64,000 nt of DNA, from assembly GCA_964632305.1 (NCBI GenBank), contig CAZWBR010000011.1, positions 1-64,000 of the forward strand, written 5' to 3'. Origin of the DNA: CAZWBR01 sp964632305. GTDB taxonomy: Bacteria > Bacteroidota > Bacteroidia > Bacteroidales > Prolixibacteraceae. Positions 51,228 through 62,068 of this stretch are shown here, piece by piece; the stretch's first letter is position 1; the number at the start of each line of letters is the position of its first letter. A program made the translations under genes and the position numbers. The notes under the pieces were generated by a model. It did not search any database and had not been told where the DNA came from. It saw only the letters and a program-made list of their open reading frames with translations.

Positions 51228-54200
51228 ATGTCGTATAATACGAAATCGAAAGAGGAGCTGATTGCAGAGGTAGAATCGTTACGTGAAGAACTCCGTTTGC
51301 TGAAAGTAAATGTTCACAAAGAAGAGGGGACATCAACGTGTTTATCCGGCATCCCGATGAGAAAAACAGAATTTGACCTTCGTGAACGACTGAAAGAGCT
51401 CAACTGCCGTGACCAGATCTCCCTTCTGCTTAGCAATGAGGAACTATCGGTAGAAGAAGCCGTTGTGAAAATTGCGAACTTACTTTTACCAGCCTTTCAG
51501 TATCCTGCTTTGGCGAATGCTTCTTTGCAAATCCGCGACATCCGTGTTGATACTCCCGGATTCCGGGAAGGGATAACCATGCTGGAGCAGGCAATTGTTG
51601 TAAATCAGCAAACCATGGGCCGGATCCGGGTAGCCTATCCCGATCTGCAATTGCCCAACACTGAAACCGTTTTCCTTCCCGAAGAAAAAAAGCTGCTCTT
51701 CTCTGTCGCACATAAACTGGGCAATTTTGTTGTTAAAAAAGAACAAACCGCCGCGCTGGAACATAGCCGCGATCTTTATCAAAACCTGATCGACAACATC
51801 AATGATGTGATTTATGAAATCGATGAGCAGGGTACGATCCTCTTTGTCAGCCCCTCTGTCGAAAAGGTTTTGGGTTTTCGCGACCATGAATTGGTGGGTA
51901 AGAATTTCCGCACAGTGATGGGGGAAAGCGAGGAGCTGCTCACTCAGCGATTCGGTGAGCTCCCCTTCAAAAAAGAGATTCAACATGAATATTCGATTTA
52001 CGATAAAAATGGTTGTGTGCGGTGGATTCGACTCTCAACAAAAGCAAAATTTCTGGGCGATCGTTTTATTGGCGGGTTAGGTACCCTGATCGATATTACC
52101 GAGAAGAAGGAAGCGGAACTGCGGCTGGCTCAAAGCGAAGAGCTCTTCCGTAATATCGTCGAGAACATTAAAGACGTTATTTACGAGGTGTCGCCGCAGG
52201 GGACTGTCTTGTTTGTGAGTCCATCCATCGAGCGTTTCCTGGGTTTCCGTCCCGAAGAGCTGACAGGTAAACCTTTTTGGCAGTTCATCTGTAAAGAAGA
52301 CCGCCAGGGGGTTATCGATAAATTCTCGCGCTTCGAAAAGAAAGAATATGAATTTCTGGAATACCGTTACCTGTCGAAGAACGGGGAATTGCGCTGGGCA
52401 CGCTCCTCCACCAACCCGGTTTACGAGAACGGTCAGCTTATCAAAGGACGAGGAATCCTTATCGATATCCACGATCGGAAGATGGCTGAAGAGCAACTTC
52501 GTCAAAGCGAAGAGCTCTATCGTAACCTGGTGGAATCGATCAATGATGTAATTTATGAGGTTTCTTCTTCCGGGTTGATCAAATATGTGAGTCCCGCCAT
52601 TGAGCGGGTGGTCGGGTATCGTCCGGATGAATTGATCGGAAAGAATTTCTTCGATTTCCTCTATCCCGCCGACCGGGCTATTCTTGCAGAAGCTTTTGCA
52701 ATGCTGGGGCAGCAGGACTACTCCTCCCTGGAATACCGTTATATTACCAAAGAGGGAAAGATCTGCTGGATACGTTCCTCTTCGAAAGCCATGCTGGAAG
52801 ATGGCAGGGTCGTGGGTGGGAAAGGGGTACTGATCGACATTACCAAACAGAAGGAGGCGCAGGCTTTACTGGAGTCCAGTCAGCAAACCTTGAAAATATT
52901 TGTCGAACATGCCCCCGCGGCTATTGCCATGTTCGATCAGCAGATGAGGTATATGGCCTGTAGTAAACGTTACCTCACCGATTATCAGTTAGGTCAGGCG
53001 GATCTGATAGGTCAGTTGCATTACGAAATCTTTCCTGATATTCCCGAGGATTGGAAAAAGGTTCATCAACAATGCCTGGCAGGAGCCACCATTCGATCGG
53101 AACAGGATAAATTTATCCATTCCGATGGTTCCATGGACTGGGTGCGCTGGGAAATCCATCCTTGGTATAATAATCGAAACGAGATCGGCGGTATATTCCT
53201 CTTCTCGGAGGTCATTACCGAGCGGATTAAAGCGGAAGAACAACTCCGCCAGCTTTCTCAAGCCGTTGAGCAAAGCCCGGTCAGCATCGTGATCACCGAT
53301 CCTGATGGTTCGATCGAGTATGCCAATCCGAAAGCATGCGAAACAACAGGTTATTCCCTTGATGAGCTGCAACACCAAAATCCAAGGGTATTAAAATCGG
53401 GAGAGATCGGGACGGAGGAATACCAACAGCTTTGGCAAACCATTACCGCCGGGAATACATGGCAAGGAACCTTCCATAACAAAAAGAAGGACGGCGGGCT
53501 CTATTGGGAGGCGGCCACCATCGCGCCAATCATCGATCCTGCCGGACAGATCACTCATTTCCTGGCCATCAAACAGGACATCACGGAAGCAACGAGAATT
53601 CAGGAAGAGCTTAAAAAAAGCGAGGAGCGCTTCAGCCAGATTGCCGAAGAGAGTCATACCGTGATCTGGGAGGTCGATCAGAACGGGCTTTACACCTATG
53701 TCAGCCCGCTTTCCGAACGGGTATGGGGATACTCCCCCGAAGATATGGTTGGCAAAATGTCCTTTTATGATCTCTTCCCTTCGGAAGAGTGCCAGGAATT
53801 GAAAAGCGAGGCGCTGAACTACTTTACCCGGAAGGAAAGCTTCCGAAACTTCCTGAACCCCTTAATACGGAAGGATGGAAGTAAGATCCTTGTCTTAACC
53901 AACGGAAGCCCGGTCATTGGGGCTAGTGGGATACTTTTGGGTTATCGCGGCGCCGATAACGATGTCACCGAACAAAAAGCGGCGGAAGAGGCCTTGCGTC
54001 AAAGCGAAGCCAATCTCAATTATGCCCAGGAAATAGCCCGAATGGGAAGCTGGGAATACAACTTCAGAAATAACAGCACTACATGGTCCGACAGTATGTA
54101 CCGCTTGCTTAGACTGGAGAAGGGTCAGATTGTCCCGGATTATCAGTATGTTCTTGATCATGTTCATCCCGATGACTTAAAGCTGTTTAATGAGGGCGAA

Positions 54201-57200
54201 GATCAAATTGCTCAATCAGGTCAGGCTTTAACCTTTGACTTCCGAATGCTCAGGGCCGACGGCGAGTACCGGTGGTTTACCAATAATATTGTCCCCGTCT
54301 TTGAGGGGCAAACTATCGTTGGATTACGAGGGATTAATGTCGACATTACCGAGAAAAAACTGGATGAGGAGCAGTTCCGTCAGCAAAACGAAAGGATGAG
54401 TGCCATCATTGATGCGATTCCCGACCTGATCTTTATTACCAACTGTCAGGGAACCTACCTGGAGGCTTTTAACGCAAGAAACGCAAGGTTGCTCTATCCG
54501 TTCGATAAATTAATAGGGGTCAGTGTGAATGAGGTATTTAGTCCGGCCGTCGCTCAACTTCACCTGCAAAAAATCGCTGAATGCCTGGAGCGGCAGGAGC
54601 TGATTACGTTTGACTACTCGGTTCAAAAAGATGATGGGGACCGCTATTTCGAGGCCCGCCTGGTACCGCTTGGAAAGGAACAGGTGCTGAAATTTGTCCG
54701 CGACTTTACCGAGTTGAGGCAAAGAGAAAACGAGATTAAAAAACTCTCACTGGCCATCGAACAGAGTCCGGTTGTCACGGTGATCACCGATCCCGAGGCT
54801 CGGGTCGAATATGTTAATAAGGCTTTCGAGTCTGTTACCGGATACACCTTCGGTGAAGTGGCTGGCAAAAGTATCAGTTTACTGAAATCAGGGCTTACGG
54901 AACGATCGGTTTACGCCGATCTTTGGCGAAACCTGAAGGAAGGAAAGGATTGGCACAACGAATGGATGAACCGTAAGAAAAACGGCGAACTCTACTGGGA
55001 GAGTATCTATATCTCTCCGGTTCACAATCAGGACGGGGTTATTACCAACTACATGGCTGTTAAACAGGATATCACTGAACGAAAACGCATTGAAGAGACC
55101 TTAAAGCAGAGCGAAGAGAAATACCGTTTCATGTTCATTAACAATCCACAGCCAATGTGGATATACGATCTTACGACCCTCAAATTTCTGGAAATAAACA
55201 ATGCCGCAATTCTTCATTACGGCTACAGCCGGGAAGAGTTCCTCTCAATGACCCTGAAAGAGATCAGACCGCAGGAGGATTTAACGGCGTTGTTAGCTGA
55301 TTTAGATCAAACCGAAAAGAAACTTAATTCGGCAGGGGAATGGCGTCACTTAAAGAAAAACGGTGAAATCATTCAGGTTGAAATTATTTCACATGCAATT
55401 ATCTATAACGGGCATGAAGCCCGTCATGTATTGGTCAACGATATAACCGAACGCAAGCGGATCGAAGAGGAGATCCGCGACCTCAATGCCACGCTGGAAG
55501 AGCGGATCGCCGAAAGGACCTCCCAATTGGCCGAGATCAATGATAGTCTGATGAAGCAGATGGAAATCCGCCGGTTGGCCGAACAGAACCTGGAAATGAT
55601 GTCCACCCGCCTGAAGTTAGCCTTGCGGGTTGCGAAAGTGGGAGTCTGGGATTACGACATTGCCAACGACTACCTGTTGTGGGACAAACAGATGTTTCTG
55701 ATGTACGGGGTACAGGAGGAACGATTCGATGGCCATTATCAGACATGGCAGACCATCCTTCATCCTGACGATCTTGAACGCTCTGTTTCGGCGTTTCAAC
55801 GGGCTCTCACCGGGGAAGCGGAGTACGACACTGAGTTCAGAGTCGTTTGGCCCGATGGTTCGTTCCGCCTTATCAAGGCAATGGCTATCATTCAGCGTGC
55901 CAGCGACGGGACTCCGGTTCATATGATCGGGGCCAACTGGGATATCACCGATCAGAGACGGGCCGCCGATTTCGAGAAAGAGCTGCTCCAACTCGCTCCG
56001 AAACTGACCGGGGTGACCCGTTCGGAGATTAACGCCGCCATTCGTTTGGCGCTTAGTCGTATAGGTCAGTCGCTGTCCGCCGATCGGGCCTATATCTTCG
56101 AATTCGATACGGATCTCGACACTATGACCAATAGTTTCGAGTGGTGTAACGAGGGAATCACTCCCCAAATCGGAAGTCTGCAACATATTCCCAACGAAAT
56201 TTTTCCGCAATGGATGGAGACCCTGCGGCACCACGAAAATATCATCATCCCGTTGGTCGGCGAATTACCTGAAAACTGGAGCGCTGAACGGGAAATCCTT
56301 GAACCGCAAGGGATAAAATCGTTGATCGCGATGCCGTTGTTGTTCGATCAGAAGTTGATTGGCTTCGTCGGGCTCGACTCTGTCTCTGCTTACCGTGAAT
56401 ACAAACCTGCTGAAATCAATATCTTGAAGGTCTGGAGCAGTATGTTGGCCAGTCTGTTGAACAACCAGCGGATCGAAACCCGGTTGGAACAGACCCGTCA
56501 GAATTATGAAACCTTCTTCAACACGATCGACGATTTTCTATGGGTCTTCGACACAAAATCTAGAATTCTTCATTTCAACCAAACAGCAGAAAATCGCTTG
56601 GGCTATACAGGACAGGAGTTGACCGGGCATCCGGCAGATATCCTTCATCCCAACGAACGGAAAACAGAGGTACTTCAGACAATAGCTCATATTCTGAACG
56701 GTGACACCGATCATTGCGCCATACCACTGGTCACTAAATCGGGGCAACAGATCCCGGTCGAAACAAGAGTAAAACCTGGGTTCTGGAACGGAACTCCGGT
56801 CCTCTTCGGCGTAAGCAAGGATATGACGCAGATTCAGCTCTCCGAACAGAAATTCTCCCGTGCCTTCCAGACCAGTCCCGCGATGATGGCCGTCTCCAAC
56901 TTCATATCCGGCGAATTTATTGATGTTAATAACGCCTTTCTGGAGAACTTTGGCTATACACGCAGCGAGATTCTCGGGAAGACCAACCGTGAACTGCATA
57001 TTTTACCCGACAATCAACTTCGCGAGAAGATCATTAGCCGTTTAGATCGGGGAGAAGAGGTGCGAAAAATGGAGATCAGGATGCAGAGCAAAGAGGGAAA
57101 GCTGAAAACCGGCCTGCTCTCAGCCGATTCTATTTATATCGGCGATACCCGTTGCTTGTTGACTGTTACCCTCGATATCACCGAACGAATCAGGGTGGAA

Positions 57201-58373
57201 GAGGAGTTGAAAAAGGCGCGTACAGAAGCTGAAGAGGCTAATCTGGCCAAGAGTGAATTTCTCTCCCGGATGAGTCATGAACTACGCACCCCGATGAACT
57301 CCATCCTCGGTTTTGCCCAATTACTTGAGATGGGAGGACTGAACCCCGCGCAAATGAAAGGGGTCGGCCATATCCTGAAAAGCGGCAAACACTTGCTCGA
57401 ACTGATCAACGAGGTACTCGATATCTCCCGGATCGAAGCCGGACGATTGTCGCTCTCCCTTGAACCGGTCCATCTGGGTGGGATCCTTCGTGAAACTATC
57501 GACCTGGTCACACCCCTGTCATTACCGTATCATGTCCATATCAATTTGGATTCAGACATCCCGAATGAGCTTTATATCAGGGCCGACCGGCAATTGCTGA
57601 AACAGGTCCTAATCAATCTGCTTAACAATGCCATAAAATACAACCATAGCAACGGGACCGTTACGATCGGGATCGAACACCATCCTACCGGTTACTCCGC
57701 GAACGCGATGATTCGTATTGCCATCACCGACACTGGTCATGGCATTCCGGAAGCCGATCTGCCTAAACTCTTTATCCCCTTCGAACGAATTGGTGCTGAA
57801 AAGACACGCATCGAAGGAAGCGGACTCGGGTTGTCGGTGGCAAAAAAACTGACCGAGGCGATGGGCGGTAAGATTGGTGTAGAAAGCCGGATCGGGAAAG
57901 GCAGCACCTTCTGGATCGAGTTACCCAATAGTGCCAACCAGCAAATACAAAGAACAGAGGTTGGATCGTCCGGTGAACTCTCTTCCTCCTCTCACCCCAA
58001 AGTTGGCACGATTCTTTATATCGAAGATAATGCCCCGAATATCGAACTGGCGGAACAGATTATTGCTGCTCATCGACCTGGCATACAGTTGATATGCAAT
58101 TCCTTTGGACGACAGTCCTTAAGTCTGGCAATAGCTCACCGCCCCGACCTGATCCTGCTTGATCTGAACCTGGTCGATATGCACGGCAGCGAAGTACTGG
58201 CCCGTCTAAAGAAGGATCCGGAGACCAGTACTATCCCGGTGGTGATTATCAGCGCCGATGCAATGTCCACCCAGATGAATAAGCTGTTGAAATCGGGTGC
58301 TGATAAATATTTGACAAAACCCCTGGATATATCTGTTTTATTAAAAGTAATTGATGAGTATATTGCAGGCTGA
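51228..58373 (+). CDS. Giant PAS-array hybrid histidine kinase
   Basis: 2381 residues without a signal peptide or membrane helix, so cytoplasmic. An N-terminal coiled coil and weak GAF-like region (1-175) precede eleven PAS/PAC units beginning near residues 182, 305, 430, 552, 676, 801, 927, 1055, 1173, 1298 and 1460. A GAF domain follows at about 1588-1750, then two more PAS units near 1755 and 1873. The kinase core has His2017 in MSHELRTPMN, an ATP-binding domain (NLLNNAIKYN, DTGHGIP, GSGLGLSVAKK) and a receiver with phospho-acceptor Asp2312. Repeated linkers such as ITEKKEAE and AEEQLRQSEE join the PAS units. No DNA-binding domain is attached. The next gene is probably its partner. Ligands are unknown. 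Confidence 0.92.
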   Translation: MSYNTKSKEELIAEVESLREELRLLKVNVHKEEGTSTCLSGIPMRKTEFDLRERLKELNCRDQISLLLSNEELSVEEAVVKIANLLLPAFQYPALANASLQIRDIRVDTPGFREGITMLEQAIVVNQQTMGRIRVAYPDLQLPNTETVFLPEEKKLLFSVAHKLGNFVVKKEQTAALEHSRDLYQNLIDNINDVIYEIDEQGTILFVSPSVEKVLGFRDHELVGKNFRTVMGESEELLTQRFGELPFKKEIQHEYSIYDKNGCVRWIRLSTKAKFLGDRFIGGLGTLIDITEKKEAELRLAQSEELFRNIVENIKDVIYEVSPQGTVLFVSPSIERFLGFRPEELTGKPFWQFICKEDRQGVIDKFSRFEKKEYEFLEYRYLSKNGELRWARSSTNPVYENGQLIKGRGILIDIHDRKMAEEQLRQSEELYRNLVESINDVIYEVSSSGLIKYVSPAIERVVGYRPDELIGKNFFDFLYPADRAILAEAFAMLGQQDYSSLEYRYITKEGKICWIRSSSKAMLEDGRVVGGKGVLIDITKQKEAQALLESSQQTLKIFVEHAPAAIAMFDQQMRYMACSKRYLTDYQLGQADLIGQLHYEIFPDIPEDWKKVHQQCLAGATIRSEQDKFIHSDGSMDWVRWEIHPWYNNRNEIGGIFLFSEVITERIKAEEQLRQLSQAVEQSPVSIVITDPDGSIEYANPKACETTGYSLDELQHQNPRVLKSGEIGTEEYQQLWQTITAGNTWQGTFHNKKKDGGLYWEAATIAPIIDPAGQITHFLAIKQDITEATRIQEELKKSEERFSQIAEESHTVIWEVDQNGLYTYVSPLSERVWGYSPEDMVGKMSFYDLFPSEECQELKSEALNYFTRKESFRNFLNPLIRKDGSKILVLTNGSPVIGASGILLGYRGADNDVTEQKAAEEALRQSEANLNYAQEIARMGSWEYNFRNNSTTWSDSMYRLLRLEKGQIVPDYQYVLDHVHPDDLKLFNEGEDQIAQSGQALTFDFRMLRADGEYRWFTNNIVPVFEGQTIVGLRGINVDITEKKLDEEQFRQQNERMSAIIDAIPDLIFITNCQGTYLEAFNARNARLLYPFDKLIGVSVNEVFSPAVAQLHLQKIAECLERQELITFDYSVQKDDGDRYFEARLVPLGKEQVLKFVRDFTELRQRENEIKKLSLAIEQSPVVTVITDPEARVEYVNKAFESVTGYTFGEVAGKSISLLKSGLTERSVYADLWRNLKEGKDWHNEWMNRKKNGELYWESIYISPVHNQDGVITNYMAVKQDITERKRIEETLKQSEEKYRFMFINNPQPMWIYDLTTLKFLEINNAAILHYGYSREEFLSMTLKEIRPQEDLTALLADLDQTEKKLNSAGEWRHLKKNGEIIQVEIISHAIIYNGHEARHVLVNDITERKRIEEEIRDLNATLEERIAERTSQLAEINDSLMKQMEIRRLAEQNLEMMSTRLKLALRVAKVGVWDYDIANDYLLWDKQMFLMYGVQEERFDGHYQTWQTILHPDDLERSVSAFQRALTGEAEYDTEFRVVWPDGSFRLIKAMAIIQRASDGTPVHMIGANWDITDQRRAADFEKELLQLAPKLTGVTRSEINAAIRLALSRIGQSLSADRAYIFEFDTDLDTMTNSFEWCNEGITPQIGSLQHIPNEIFPQWMETLRHHENIIIPLVGELPENWSAEREILEPQGIKSLIAMPLLFDQKLIGFVGLDSVSAYREYKPAEINILKVWSSMLASLLNNQRIETRLEQTRQNYETFFNTIDDFLWVFDTKSRILHFNQTAENRLGYTGQELTGHPADILHPNERKTEVLQTIAHILNGDTDHCAIPLVTKSGQQIPVETRVKPGFWNGTPVLFGVSKDMTQIQLSEQKFSRAFQTSPAMMAVSNFISGEFIDVNNAFLENFGYTRSEILGKTNRELHILPDNQLREKIISRLDRGEEVRKMEIRMQSKEGKLKTGLLSADSIYIGDTRCLLTVTLDITERIRVEEELKKARTEAEEANLAKSEFLSRMSHELRTPMNSILGFAQLLEMGGLNPAQMKGVGHILKSGKHLLELINEVLDISRIEAGRLSLSLEPVHLGGILRETIDLVTPLSLPYHVHINLDSDIPNELYIRADRQLLKQVLINLLNNAIKYNHSNGTVTIGIEHHPTGYSANAMIRIAITDTGHGIPEADLPKLFIPFERIGAEKTRIEGSGLGLSVAKKLTEAMGGKIGVESRIGKGSTFWIELPNSANQQIQRTEVGSSGELSSSSHPKVGTILYIEDNAPNIELAEQIIAAHRPGIQLICNSFGRQSLSLAIAHRPDLILLDLNLVDMHGSEVLARLKKDPETSTIPVVIISADAMSTQMNKLLKSGADKYLTKPLDISVLLKVIDEYIAG

Positions 58374-58415
58374 AACTAACTGAGGATATCACTTTTCAAA
58401 GAAACCTTACAGACC

Positions 58416-60044
58416 ATGATAGATGCTCAACTAAAAAATGCCCCAATCCTGATCGTCGATGATCAGCAAGCCAATATCGACATATTGGAAGGATTGCTGG
58501 AGATGCAGGGCTACACCAACTTCCGGTCGACAGCAGATCCGCGGGAGGTGATTTCGCTTTATGCCTCCTTCGAACCAGAGTTGATCCTTCTTGATCTGAT
58601 GATGCCCTACCTAAGCGGATTTGAGGTGATGAACCAGTTGAGTTCGCTCATTTCAGCTTCCACCTATTTGCCGATTCTTGTACTTACAGCCGATATTACT
58701 CCCGAAGCTAAACAACGGGCCTTATCGGGCGGGGCAACCGACTTCCTGACCAAGCCGTTCGACCTGACCGAGGTGGCATTGCGTATTAAAAATCTTCTCT
58801 TCATTAGTTATCTGCAGAAACAACTGCAAAAACAAAATCTTCAGCTCGAAGAACGGGTAAGGGAACGAACCGCCGAATTGGAACAAAAAAATGCAGAACT
58901 GATCATCGCCAAAGAGAAAGCCGAAGCCAGCGACCGGCTGAAAGCCGCCTTTATCAACAACATATCGCACGAGATCCGTACCCCTCTCAACGGTATACTG
59001 GGATTTGGACAAATGTTGGCCGAATACGATTTGCTTCCCGAAGAAAAGGAAGAGTACCTCGAAATGATGAACAGGAGCAGCAACCGACTGATCAATACCA
59101 TCACCGATTATATGGATATCGCGCTGTTGAATTCGGGAAGCCTTGAGGTTACTAAAAGTGATTTCGATCCTGCCCATCTGATTCATCAAGTCAGGGACAA
59201 ATTTGAAGGACCGTGCAAATCAAAAGGATTGACGCTAACAACACTCGTTCCTGAAATAATTTCTAATCCAATAATCAATGCCGACAGGAGTTTGATTGCC
59301 AAGGTTCTGAATCATCTGGTCGATAATGCAGTGAAATTTACTTCAGGAGGATCTGTTACCCTTGGATTTGTTCTTCAGGATAATTCAATCCTCTTTAATG
59401 TGAATGATACCGGCGTGGGCATTGATGAAAAAAACAATGATCAGATCTTCCATCACTTCATGCAGGAGGATTCTACCACGACACGGGGTCATGAAGGCAG
59501 CGGTTTAGGGTTGACCATTGCCAAAGGTATCAGCGATCTTTTGGGGGGTAAAATGTGGTTTACCTCCGAAAAAAATAAGGGCACCTCATTTTATTTCTCA
59601 CTTCCGGGAGTAGCCCTTCCAATCGGGGGGCAGGAACTCATTAATACGGATCGTCTTGATGACCACCGAAGCCACACGCTTCTTGTTGTGGAAGATGACG
59701 ATATTAATTATAAATATCTCAATATCCTGCTTAAACACCCGAATATTCATTTGATTCATGTCAAAAACGGAACCGACGCTATTGAATGCTGCCGTTGCCA
59801 GCCTGAAATCGATATGGTTCTAATGGATTTGAAAATCGGCGAAGTAGACGGGTTTGAAGCGACCCGGCAGATTAAAGCTTACCGGAAAGATCTTCCCGTT
59901 ATTGCGGTTACCGCTTACTCTGGCATTAAAGAAAAGGAATATGCACAGCAATCGGGTTGCAATGCTTTTTTAATTAAACCAGTGAAAAGAGAGCTGCTGT
60001 ATAGTAAACTTTCAGAATACGGCATTTGTCTTTCCCATTCCTAA
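58416..60044 (+). CDS. REC-histidine kinase-REC hybrid protein
   Basis: 542 residues, 42 bases after the large kinase and presumably co-transcribed. An N-terminal receiver (phospho-Asp60 in LLDLMMPYLSG) is joined by a coiled coil (about 135-170) to a kinase with His185 in ISHEIRTPLNG. The ATP-binding region has NHLVDNAVKF, NDTGVGID and GSGLGLTIAKG. A C-terminal receiver follows with Asp471 in MDLKIGEVDG. The first receiver may accept phosphate from the preceding kinase and control this kinase, giving a relay. There is no DNA-binding output, so the final target lies elsewhere. Confidence 0.92.
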   Translation: MIDAQLKNAPILIVDDQQANIDILEGLLEMQGYTNFRSTADPREVISLYASFEPELILLDLMMPYLSGFEVMNQLSSLISASTYLPILVLTADITPEAKQRALSGGATDFLTKPFDLTEVALRIKNLLFISYLQKQLQKQNLQLEERVRERTAELEQKNAELIIAKEKAEASDRLKAAFINNISHEIRTPLNGILGFGQMLAEYDLLPEEKEEYLEMMNRSSNRLINTITDYMDIALLNSGSLEVTKSDFDPAHLIHQVRDKFEGPCKSKGLTLTTLVPEIISNPIINADRSLIAKVLNHLVDNAVKFTSGGSVTLGFVLQDNSILFNVNDTGVGIDEKNNDQIFHHFMQEDSTTTRGHEGSGLGLTIAKGISDLLGGKMWFTSEKNKGTSFYFSLPGVALPIGGQELINTDRLDDHRSHTLLVVEDDDINYKYLNILLKHPNIHLIHVKNGTDAIECCRCQPEIDMVLMDLKIGEVDGFEATRQIKAYRKDLPVIAVTAYSGIKEKEYAQQSGCNAFLIKPVKRELLYSKLSEYGICLSHS

Positions 60045-60264
60045 CTGATTGTTTCCTACAAAGGATTGGATTACTTGATATTTGAGAACTTTCGGTCTTG
60101 TGAATGTTATTTGCTTTTTAGTATTTTTATGGTTTCATTTATGCTAAGAAATCGATTAAATATGAAAGTTTTGAATGGTTTCATATTGCTCAGAACGATC
60201 CTGTTGTAATATCGATGTAAATGCTTGACTGCCTCCAATATTACTACTAATAAAACCTTCTATT

Positions 60265-61866
60265 ATGAAAAAAATAAAGATTTATTCCGTCTTCCTCTTT
60301 TTGAGCTTCTGTTCTATACTAACCTCGGGACAGACTAAAGTGGATTTGCCCAGGAGTACCCCGGAATCTCAGGGGGTATCCTCCAAATTTATCATCGATT
60401 ACCTTAATGCTGTCGATACCAGTAAGGTTGAAATGCACAGTTTCATGTTTATCCGTCATGGGAAGGTGATTGCTGAAGGATGGTGGAATCCTTACGGTGC
60501 AGATTACAAGCACATTATGTATTCGGCCAGCAAAACCTTCACCGCCACCGGTATTGGCCTGGCCATTAATGAAAAGCGTTTGAACCTTTCTGATAAGGTG
60601 ATCTCTTTCTTCCCGGCATCGGTTCCCGATACTTTGAGCCAGTATATGAAAGACATGACTGTTCGGGATCTGTTGATGATGTCTACGGGGCAGGAAGCAG
60701 AACCCCGGCGCGGCCAGAATGATGACTGGATCAGGTCTTTTCTCTCAAAAGCGCCTGCCGATAAACCCGGAACAATCTTCAGATACAATAATACAGCCAC
60801 CTTTATGCTTTCTGCTATTTTACAGCAGGTAACCGGCGAGACCCTCTTTAATTATCTTCAACCCAGGATTTTCAAGCCATTGGGAATACGCGGAATCGAT
60901 TGGGATTTGAACCCTCAGGGCATAAACCTTGGGATGATAGGATTGCGCCTTCGGACCGAAGATATGGCCAAATTCGGACAGCTCCTTATGCAGAAGGGGC
61001 AATGGAATGGTCAGCAGCTGATCCCAAAGGAATGGATTGCCGAAGCAACTTCCTTTAAAATCGACAGCAAGGGTGGTGATGAAAAAGTTCCTGCCGCGAT
61101 TAATGACTGGTTCCAGGGCTATTGTTACCAGATGTGGAGAGGCAGACATAACAGCGTAAGGCTTGATGGCATGGCCGGACAATTTGTGATCCTTCTCCCG
61201 GACCAGGATGCTGTTGTTGTCCTGACTGCCAATGCCCAGAACACCCAAAAAGAAATGGATCTGGTATGGAATTATCTGCTCCCCTCAATAAAAAGCGACA
61301 AGTCATTGCCGGCTGATCCCGTTGCAAACCAGGAGCTTCAAAAGAAACAATCATCCCTTTCAATCGCTCCGGCCTTGTTAAAATCTGAGTCCCCCTCCAT
61401 CGCTTCAAGAATCTCCGGGAAAACAATAACGTTCCCGCAAAACAACTATGGTATAAAAGAGGTAAAAATCAGTTTTGATAATGGTTTTTGTACACTGACT
61501 CTCAGGAAAGAATCCGAGATTTCTCAAATCAAAGCGGGCAAGGGCTCCTGGGGGTATGCCCAGACATCTCAATCTTCACTGCTTTCGCCACCACGGGCAG
61601 GTTCGATGAAATCAAGAGATGCCAATTATACAATTTTGCAACCCGTAATAAGAATTGCATCAAGCTATTCGTGGACAGACAACAATACCCTTGAATTAAC
61701 TTCACGTTTTGTAGAGGAGTCTGTTGGCACTGAAGATCTGATTTTTAAATTTGCGGATAGGGAAGGAGCTTTGGATGTGACGATTGGACGGAAATCGGCC
61801 CGGGCAGCAGGTCCTGGATTCCCGGGTGCACAGGAGCCATTAACCGGTAAACTCGTTGAAAATTAA
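60265..61866 (+). CDS. Beta-lactamase-fold serine hydrolase (class C-like esterase)
   Basis: 533 residues, exported (signal MKKIKIYSVFLFLSFCSILTSG). The penicillin-binding/class C fold is shown by Ser87-x-x-Lys90 in YSASKTF, Tyr174-Asn-Asn in RYNNTA and a late GMAGQ segment before FVILLPDQDAVVVLT. The catalytic domain ends near residue 350. A further 180 residues form a beta-rich C-terminal domain I cannot assign. It is more likely an esterase or transacylase than an antibiotic-resistance enzyme: members beside carbohydrate esterases often act on small esters. It stands alone between the kinase operon and the CE15 gene. Confidence 0.82.
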   Translation: MKKIKIYSVFLFLSFCSILTSGQTKVDLPRSTPESQGVSSKFIIDYLNAVDTSKVEMHSFMFIRHGKVIAEGWWNPYGADYKHIMYSASKTFTATGIGLAINEKRLNLSDKVISFFPASVPDTLSQYMKDMTVRDLLMMSTGQEAEPRRGQNDDWIRSFLSKAPADKPGTIFRYNNTATFMLSAILQQVTGETLFNYLQPRIFKPLGIRGIDWDLNPQGINLGMIGLRLRTEDMAKFGQLLMQKGQWNGQQLIPKEWIAEATSFKIDSKGGDEKVPAAINDWFQGYCYQMWRGRHNSVRLDGMAGQFVILLPDQDAVVVLTANAQNTQKEMDLVWNYLLPSIKSDKSLPADPVANQELQKKQSSLSIAPALLKSESPSIASRISGKTITFPQNNYGIKEVKISFDNGFCTLTLRKESEISQIKAGKGSWGYAQTSQSSLLSPPRAGSMKSRDANYTILQPVIRIASSYSWTDNNTLELTSRFVEESVGTEDLIFKFADREGALDVTIGRKSARAAGPGFPGAQEPLTGKLVEN

Positions 61867-62068
61867 TTGAATCAGGTAGCTGTCAGATGTGATAGGCCCT
61901 GCAATTGATGGTCTCAGGGTGGTCTGTAAGCTTCAGGTTATAAAAAATATTAAATAGTGGCATAAAAGATTGATGTAGATTGAATAGTATGAAATTATTT
62001 AGAGAAATCTGCTTGTTCTTTATGCCTCTGTCTTTTTCTCGTATTGCTGACTTAATTAAATCATTATC

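Noticed and set aside
60265..61866. Antibiotic-resistance beta-lactamase
   Set aside because: The fold motifs (SxxK, YxN) are shared with esterases and peptidases. The long C-terminal domain, lack of a KTG box and the carbohydrate-esterase setting favour an esterase.
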